Below, in pieces: positions 4,445 through 8,271 of a stretch of DNA of 8,271 nt. Numbering within the stretch: position 1 is the first letter of the stretch; each line of letters opens with the position of its first letter. The DNA lies in contig CAMJES010000087.1 of assembly GCA_946404705.1 (NCBI GenBank), positions 1-8,271 on the forward strand. Reading direction: 5' to 3'. Source of the DNA: an uncultured Ruminococcus sp. GTDB taxonomy: Bacteria > Bacillota > Clostridia > Oscillospirales > Ruminococcaceae. Below the pieces are notes generated by a model. That model saw only the letters and a list, made by a program, of their open reading frames with translations, was not told the origin of the DNA and ran no database searches. A program made the position numbers and the translations under genes.

Positions 4445-5914
4445 ATGGAAAAACGAGTTTTGGCTTTTGACTTCGGCGCTTCGAGCGGACGAGCGATAAT
4501 CGGCATTTTTGACGGCGAAACAATACGGTTGGAGGAAGTTCACCGCTTCGAAAACACGCCCGTTCAGATGTGCGGAACGCTTTATTGGGATCTGCCGCGC
4601 CTTTTTCACGATGTAAAGCAGGGACTTGTCAAGGCTGCGCAGAGCGGCGGCTTCGACAGTCTTGCTGTGGACACTTGGGGCGTTGATTTCGGACTTATCG
4701 GCAGGGACGGACATCTGCTTGAACTGCCCGTTCACTATCGCGACAGCCGCACATCGGGTATGCTCGAAAAGGCTTTTTCGCTTATTGACAAGGCGCAGTT
4801 CTACAATATCACGGGCAATCAGTTTATGGATATAAACACCGTTTTTCAGCTTCTTTCGCTTAAGTTTGATCGCCCCGAAATGCTGAAAAATGCGGAAACG
4901 CTCCTGCTTATGCCCGATTTATTCGGCTATCTGCTGACGGGGAAGAAACGCGCTGAGCTTTCCATAGCTTCAACAACGCAAATGATGAATGCAGCGGAAC
5001 GAAAATGGTCGGAAACGGTGCTTGACGCGCTCGGCATACCGAAAAATATACTTCCCGAGATTTGTATGCCTGCGACCGAGCTTGGAATGCTCTCAGACGA
5101 GATATGCGCCGAGCTTGACATTCCTGCGGCGAAGGTTATATCCGTTTGCGGTCACGACACGCAATGCGCAGCAGCGGCTGCTCCAACCGAAGAAGAGGAT
5201 TTCATTTTTATCTCCTGCGGAACTTGGTCGCTTTTCGGCACGGAAACGAACAGCCCCGTTATAAGCGAAAAATCAGCGGTGCTGAACATCACCAACGAAA
5301 GCGGTTACGGCGGAAAGGTCACTTTCTTAAAGAACATCATCGGCTTATGGCTTATTCAAGAATCGCGCCGCCAGTTCAGGCGTGAGGGCAGGGAATACTC
5401 CTTTGCAAATCTTGAAAAGCTGGCGCTGGAGTGCAAGCCGTTTAAGTGCTTTATTGACCCCGATGCGCCCGAGTTCGTTCCCGTTGGAAATATCCCCGAG
5501 CGAGTGCGTGAATACTGCCGCAGGACGGGACAGCCCGTTCCCGAGAGCGTGGGCGAGGTAATGCGGTGCATATACGAGAGTCTTGCGCTCAAATACCGTC
5601 TTGCTTTTGACGAGATAAGGGAATGCACGGGCAAGGAATACAAAAAGATACATCTTGTCGGCGGCGGAACAAAGGACGGTATGCTCTGCCGAATGACTGC
5701 TGCCGCCTGCGAGCGTGACGTTGTTGCAGGCCCTATTGAGGCTACCGCTTATGGCAACATTGCAATGCAGCTTATTGCAGGCTGTGCGATACCCGATATC
5801 AAGACTGCAAGGCGAATTATCGCAAAGTCGGACAATGTAAAGCTGTACTCTCCCGAAAACACGGAAGAATGGGAAAAGGCGTATAAAAGGTATCTTGAAA
5901 TAATTCGAAATTAG
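4445..5914 (+). CDS. FGGY sugar kinase of the rhamnulokinase type, probable L-fuculokinase
   Basis: An ATP-dependent carbohydrate kinase, by context phosphorylating L-fuculose to L-fuculose-1-phosphate. The sequence is closer to RhaB than to E. coli FucK: FDFGASSGR (8-16), DTWGVDF (76-82), YRDSRT (98-103), the catalytic base D238 in GHDT, SCGTWSLFG (257-265), NITNE (281-285), LKNIIGLWL (295-303), VGGGTKDGML (405-414) and GPIEATAYGN (429-438) all have RhaB counterparts. Its 489 residues match RhaB. Because it lies 12 bases after fucU and before fucI, with no rhaA or rhaD here, fuculokinase activity is the likelier job, possibly shared with rhamnulose. The ribosome binding site is poor (GGTGGGC, 4434-4440), suggesting translational coupling to fucU. 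Oddly, the last codons (from about 5902) and the stop codon lie inside an AATTCGG heptad array. I leave the symbol empty because family and context disagree. Confidence 0.9.
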   Translation: MEKRVLAFDFGASSGRAIIGIFDGETIRLEEVHRFENTPVQMCGTLYWDLPRLFHDVKQGLVKAAQSGGFDSLAVDTWGVDFGLIGRDGHLLELPVHYRDSRTSGMLEKAFSLIDKAQFYNITGNQFMDINTVFQLLSLKFDRPEMLKNAETLLLMPDLFGYLLTGKKRAELSIASTTQMMNAAERKWSETVLDALGIPKNILPEICMPATELGMLSDEICAELDIPAAKVISVCGHDTQCAAAAAPTEEEDFIFISCGTWSLFGTETNSPVISEKSAVLNITNESGYGGKVTFLKNIIGLWLIQESRRQFRREGREYSFANLEKLALECKPFKCFIDPDAPEFVPVGNIPERVREYCRRTGQPVPESVGEVMRCIYESLALKYRLAFDEIRECTGKEYKKIHLVGGGTKDGMLCRMTAAACERDVVAGPIEATAYGNIAMQLIAGCAIPDIKTARRIIAKSDNVKLYSPENTEEWEKAYKRYLEIIRN

Positions 5915-5934
5915 GAATTCGGAATGCGGAATTA
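5902..5934 (+). repeat. Heptanucleotide tandem repeat overlapping the end of fucK
   Basis: Four 7-base units (5902-5929: AATTCGA, AATTAGG, AATTCGG, AATGCGG) and a partial fifth. The first two units are translated: they encode the last residues of the kinase, and its TAG stop (5912-5914) is inside the AATTAGG unit. Unit order is the same as in the array after fucA (1435-1466), with a single difference. Confidence 0.9.
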
Positions 5935-5990
5935 TTTTTGTTTCAAAAATTTGTTTGAATATGAAGGTGACGGGTTTCCCGTCACGATAA
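5935..5990 (+). repeat. AT-rich leader and GC-rich hairpin before fucI
   Basis: The stretch CAAAAATTTGTTTGAATATG resembles the leader of the element at 1497-1520. It is followed by a perfect hairpin: GTGACGGG (5967-5974) pairs with CCCGTCAC (5978-5985) around a TTT loop, then CGATAAA as at 1570-1600. It lies about 12 bases before the fucI ribosome binding site AAGGAG (5997-6002). It is probably a dispersed repeat, but could shape expression or stability of fucI mRNA. Confidence 0.65.
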
Positions 5991-6010
5991 ATAAAAAAGG
6001 AGAATGATTT

Positions 6011-7783
6011 ATGTACCCAAGAATAGGAATCAGACCAATTATTGACGGACGTCAGTTCGGAGTAAGAGAATCGCTTGAGGTTCAGACGATGAACATGGCA
6101 AATTCCGCAAAGAAGCTTATCGAGAATAACTGCCGCTATCCCGACGGAACGCCCGTGGAGTGCGTGATTACGCCGTTTACGATCGGCGGCGGCGCGGAGG
6201 CTGCAAAGGCTGAGGAGTTTTTCTCGACCAAGAATATCTGCGCAACGCTTTCCGTTACCCCATGCTGGTGCTATGTTACGGAAACTATCGACCTTAATCC
6301 CACCACAATCAAGGCTGTATGGGGATTTAACGGCACGGAGCGTCCGGGCGCAGTTTATCTCGCCGCTGCAATGTCCGCTCACGCTCAGAGAGGTCTGCCC
6401 GCGTTCTCAATTTACGGTCACGATGTTCAGGACGCTGACGACACCTCAATTCCCGATGACGTTTCGGAGAAGATACTCCGCTTCGCTCGCTGCGCAGTCG
6501 CAGTCGGCTGGATGAAGACCAAGGCTTATGTCAACATCGGCGGCGTTGCAATGGGTATTGCAGGCTCCTACTGTGACGCTATGTTTATGCAGGACTATCT
6601 CGGACTGCGCCCCGAATGGGTCGATATGACAGAGATACTCCGCCGTATTCACCTTGAAATTTACGACCATGAAGAATATGAAAAGGCTCTTGCGTGGACA
6701 AAGGCACATTGTCCCGAGGGCATGGACATAAACACGGAGATAAATCCCGGCAACAAAAAGGTAATGTCGCACGAGGAGCAGTGGAAATTCACCGTTAAGA
6801 TGACGCTTATCGTCCGTGATATAATGCTCGGCAATGAAAAGCTCCGCGAAATGGGCTGGAAAGAGGAAGCTAACGGCAGAAACGCAGTTATGGGCGGTTT
6901 TCAGGGTCAGCGTCAATGGACAGACTGGCTCCCAAATGCGGATTTCTGCGAATCTATCCTCAATACGACCTTCGACTGGAATGGAAAGAAGCAGCCGCTC
7001 ACATTTGCGACTGAAAACGACGGCCTTAACGGTACGGCAATGCTGTTCGGAACGCTCGTCAGCGGTACAGCTTCGGTATTTGCAGATGTCCGTACATATT
7101 GGAGTCCCGAAGCAGTTGAGCGCGTGACGGGAATCAAGCCGACAGGCAGGGCTGCAAACGGCTTTATCCACATTATCAATTCAGGCGCAGCCGCACTTGA
7201 CGGAACAGGAATGGCTCAGGACGAAAACGGCAATCACCTTATGAAAAAATGGTGGGATATGACCGATAAGGACATTGAAGCGATCCTCGGTAAGGTCGAC
7301 TGGTGTCCCGCAAATCTCGGCTACTTCAGAGGCGGCGGATTTTCTTCGCACTTCCGTACACAAGCAGAAATGCCCGTCACAATGATAAGAGTGAACGTTA
7401 TTGACGGAGTAGGCCCCGTCCTCCAGCTTGCAGAGGGTTATACCGTAGTCCTCCCCGAGGAGATACATAAGCCGCTTGACGAGCGCACGGATAAAACATG
7501 GCCGACAACATGGTTTGTTCCGAACCTTATGCCCGAAAAGACAGCGTTCAAGGATGTTTATTCCGTAATGGCGAACTGGGGTGCAAACCACGGCGCGTTT
7601 GCATACGGACATATCGGCAAAGACCTTATCACGCTTGCATCAATGTTGAGAATACCTGTTGCAATGCATAATGTCCCCGATGAAGATATCTACCGTCCAC
7701 ACGCATGGTCAGCATTCGGCACAAGCAACCTCGAAGACGCAGACTATAAAGCTTGCGAATGTTACGGAGCGCTCTATAAGTAA
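6011..7783 (+). CDS. fucI: L-fucose isomerase
   Basis: Manganese-dependent aldose-ketose isomerase converting L-fucose to L-fuculose (often also D-arabinose to D-ribulose), the first committed step of the pathway; cytosolic, hexameric in E. coli. The 590 residues compare with 591 in E. coli FucI. The N-terminal part has RIGIRPIIDGR (4-14) and VWGFNGTERPGAVYLAAA (103-120). The metal ligands are all present: E335 in FATENDGLNG, D359 in FADVRTYW, and H527 in NHGAFAYGHIG. Length, motifs and an uninterrupted frame indicate an intact enzyme. AAGGAG lies 8 bases before the ATG. It is 96 bases after the kinase gene, the gap being filled by repeats, and it is the last gene of the cluster, followed by a probable terminator. 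The final AA of its TAA stop begins another AATTCGG array. Confidence 0.97.
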   Translation: MYPRIGIRPIIDGRQFGVRESLEVQTMNMANSAKKLIENNCRYPDGTPVECVITPFTIGGGAEAAKAEEFFSTKNICATLSVTPCWCYVTETIDLNPTTIKAVWGFNGTERPGAVYLAAAMSAHAQRGLPAFSIYGHDVQDADDTSIPDDVSEKILRFARCAVAVGWMKTKAYVNIGGVAMGIAGSYCDAMFMQDYLGLRPEWVDMTEILRRIHLEIYDHEEYEKALAWTKAHCPEGMDINTEINPGNKKVMSHEEQWKFTVKMTLIVRDIMLGNEKLREMGWKEEANGRNAVMGGFQGQRQWTDWLPNADFCESILNTTFDWNGKKQPLTFATENDGLNGTAMLFGTLVSGTASVFADVRTYWSPEAVERVTGIKPTGRAANGFIHIINSGAAALDGTGMAQDENGNHLMKKWWDMTDKDIEAILGKVDWCPANLGYFRGGGFSSHFRTQAEMPVTMIRVNVIDGVGPVLQLAEGYTVVLPEEIHKPLDERTDKTWPTTWFVPNLMPEKTAFKDVYSVMANWGANHGAFAYGHIGKDLITLASMLRIPVAMHNVPDEDIYRPHAWSAFGTSNLEDADYKACECYGALYK

Positions 7784-7814
7784 TTCGAAATTCGGAATGC
7801 GGAATTCGGAATTA
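7782..7814 (+). repeat. Heptanucleotide tandem repeat starting in the fucI stop codon
   Basis: Units at 7782-7809 (AATTCGA, AATTCGG, AATGCGG, AATTCGG) plus a partial fifth. The first unit begins with the last two bases of the fucI stop. Unlike the fucA and fucK arrays it is not followed by the TGTAGGGG-type palindrome. A 12-base palindrome, CAACATATGTTG, lies just after at 7823-7834. Confidence 0.9.
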
Positions 7815-7847
7815 TTGCAGTCCAACATATGTTGTTAAAACCGCGAA

Positions 7848-7876
7848 GCGGACGAAAGTTTACGTCCACGCTTTTT
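7848..7876 (+). terminator. Probable rho-independent terminator of the fuc cluster
   Basis: GCG (7848-7850) and GACG (7851-7854) pair with CGTC (7863-7866) and CGC (7869-7871), with a 2-base bulge and an 8-base loop, followed directly by TTTTT (7872-7876). A competing small hairpin, CCGC-gaa-GCGG, lies at 7841-7851. It starts 64 bases after the fucI stop. The stem is short, so confidence is moderate. Confidence 0.5.
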
Positions 7877-7893
7877 AAAGGGTGGCGAGGGGT

Positions 7894-7935
7894 CAAGGGG
7901 GCGAGCAGCCCCTTGTCGCGCTCCGCAGAGTGCGA
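7894..7935. repeat. Two abutting GC-rich hairpins
   Basis: CAAGGGG (7894-7900) pairs with CCCCTTG (7909-7915). The next base starts a second stem: TCGCGCTC (7916-7923) pairs with GAGTGCGA (7928-7935) around a CGCA loop, with one wobble pair. Back-to-back GC-rich stem-loops downstream of an operon resemble REP-type repeats. No T-run follows and no coding potential is seen. Confidence 0.6.
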
Positions 7936-7989
7936 AACTCCCTAAACCATAGCGAAAGGTGCAGCAGCAACAGCACAAAAAGTATAGCT

Positions 7990-8076
7990 AAAAAAGCGCA
8001 ATTCACATCAAAAATCGGAAAACAAGAAAAGTTTTGTCTAACAAAAACTTGCTAAACCGATTTGTGAATTGCGCTT
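7990..8076 (-). terminator. Long inverted repeat, possible minus-strand terminator
   Basis: AAGCGCAATTCACA (7994-8007) pairs perfectly with TGTGAATTGCGCTT (8063-8076). Inside, AATCGG (8013-8018) pairs with CCGATT (8057-8062), then CAAG with CTTG and TTTTGT with ACAAAA around a 3-base loop, making a long, nearly continuous rod of about 83 bases. On the minus strand the base of the stem runs into six Ts (7995-7990), which would suit termination of a gene entering from the right. On the plus strand there is no T-run. It could instead be a small mobile repeat or a structured RNA. Confidence 0.5.
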
Positions 8077-8104
8077 CATTCTATCCTAACAAAATAAACT
8101 CTCC

Positions 8105-8149
8105 TCGGAGTGCAAACACACAAACGAAGTGCGTGTGTTTGCACTCCGA
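8105..8149. repeat. Perfect 17-base inverted repeat
   Basis: TCGGAGTGCAAACACAC (8105-8121) is the exact reverse complement of 8133-8149, with an 11-base loop. Fully paired stems this long without a T-run are unusual for terminators and suggest a repeat element or a structured RNA. Confidence 0.75.
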
Positions 8150-8159
8150 CTTCGCATTT

Positions 8160-8213
8160 AAAGCTATGCATGGGGAAACTTAAAATTGTCGTTCCCCGTG
8201 CATAGCTTTTAAT
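8160..8213 (+). terminator. 18-pair hairpin with short T-run
   Basis: Positions 8160-8177 (AAAGCTATGCATGGGGAA) pair with 8192-8209 through 17 Watson-Crick pairs and one wobble (8171 with 8198), with a 14-base loop. The plus strand continues TTTTAATA, and the minus strand continues TTTAAATG past its own stem, so weak termination in both directions is possible. No gene is visible to the left that needs it, since the fuc cluster has a nearer candidate. Confidence 0.5.
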
Positions 8214-8271
8214 ACGATGTCGGGTCAAAACGCTCGGCGCTTCGCTTCTCGCGTTTTATCCCCGAGGAGAG

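Larger units (their letters stand above)
8099..8271. repeat. 10-base inverted repeat enclosing three hairpins at the window end
   Basis: CTCTCCTCGG (8099-8108) is the exact reverse complement of the last ten bases, CCGAGGAGAG (8262-8271). Between them lie the 17-base and 18-pair hairpins and a third at 8221-8264 (CGGG and AAAACGC pairing with GCGTTTT and CCCG). The repeat may extend beyond the window. The arrangement looks like a small non-coding element with terminal inverted repeats, or a folded RNA, but this rests on sequence symmetry alone. Confidence 0.5.

Noticed and set aside
4007..4735. 242-codon open frame on the minus strand opposite fucU and the kinase start
   Set aside because: Antisense to two well-supported genes and without motifs or a start site of its own.
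5345..6382. 345-codon open frame on the minus strand
   Set aside because: It lies antisense across the kinase and fucI genes, both of which have clear family motifs. The translated product shows no recognisable domain and there is no ribosome binding site, so it is a by-product of codon bias on the other strand.
739..7783. A defence, toxin-antitoxin or other novel protein system
   Set aside because: Apart from the 99-residue unknown and the nitroreductase, every gene fits a known fucose catabolic step; no nuclease, toxin, transposase or recombinase motif is present.

Overview
The window looks like chromosome of a low-to-medium GC Firmicute, probably a gut Clostridia member (a Ruminococcus/Oscillospiraceae-type organism is my best guess). 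Reasons: AT-rich spacers, strong AAGGAGG-type ribosome binding sites, sigma-A-like promoters, and an L-fucose pathway of a kind common in gut bacteria. The genus is inference only. The first 45 bases are not biological: they match an Illumina TruSeq index adapter, so this is a contig end.

Layout. (1) 46-188, minus strand: first 47 codons of a UvrD/PcrA-type helicase, cut at Walker A by the adapter. (2) 189-738: divergent promoter region with an extended -10 promoter for the helicase, a strong promoter for fucA, and a repeat module on the minus strand. (3) 739-7783, plus strand: fucA (fuculose-1-phosphate aldolase), fucO (lactaldehyde reductase), a 99-residue protein of unknown function, a small nitroreductase, fucU (fucose mutarotase), a rhamnulokinase-family kinase in the fucK position, and fucI (fucose isomerase). 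(4) 7784-8271: no gene, but a probable fuc terminator followed by a dense series of hairpins and inverted repeats.

How the genes work together. FucU interconverts fucose anomers, FucI makes L-fuculose, the kinase makes L-fuculose-1-phosphate, FucA cleaves it to dihydroxyacetone phosphate and L-lactaldehyde, and FucO reduces the lactaldehyde to (S)-1,2-propanediol, reoxidising NADH. The intracellular route is complete. No transporter, fucosidase, regulator or microcompartment gene is present in the window.

Beyond the genes, the spacers are unusual. Three genes (fucA, fucK, fucI) end in or next to a heptanucleotide tandem repeat (consensus AATTCGG). Two of those arrays are followed by an AT-rich leader and short GC-rich hairpins, so the whole behaves like a composite repeat module. 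A related module lies on the opposite strand upstream of fucA, so fucA is bracketed by inverted copies. A second heptad family (AGTTTGG/ACTCCAC) forms a long hairpin in front of fucU. I see no CRISPR array, tRNA, rRNA, transposase or defence system. The pathway itself is well known; the least explained material is the repeat modules and the hairpin cluster at the right end.
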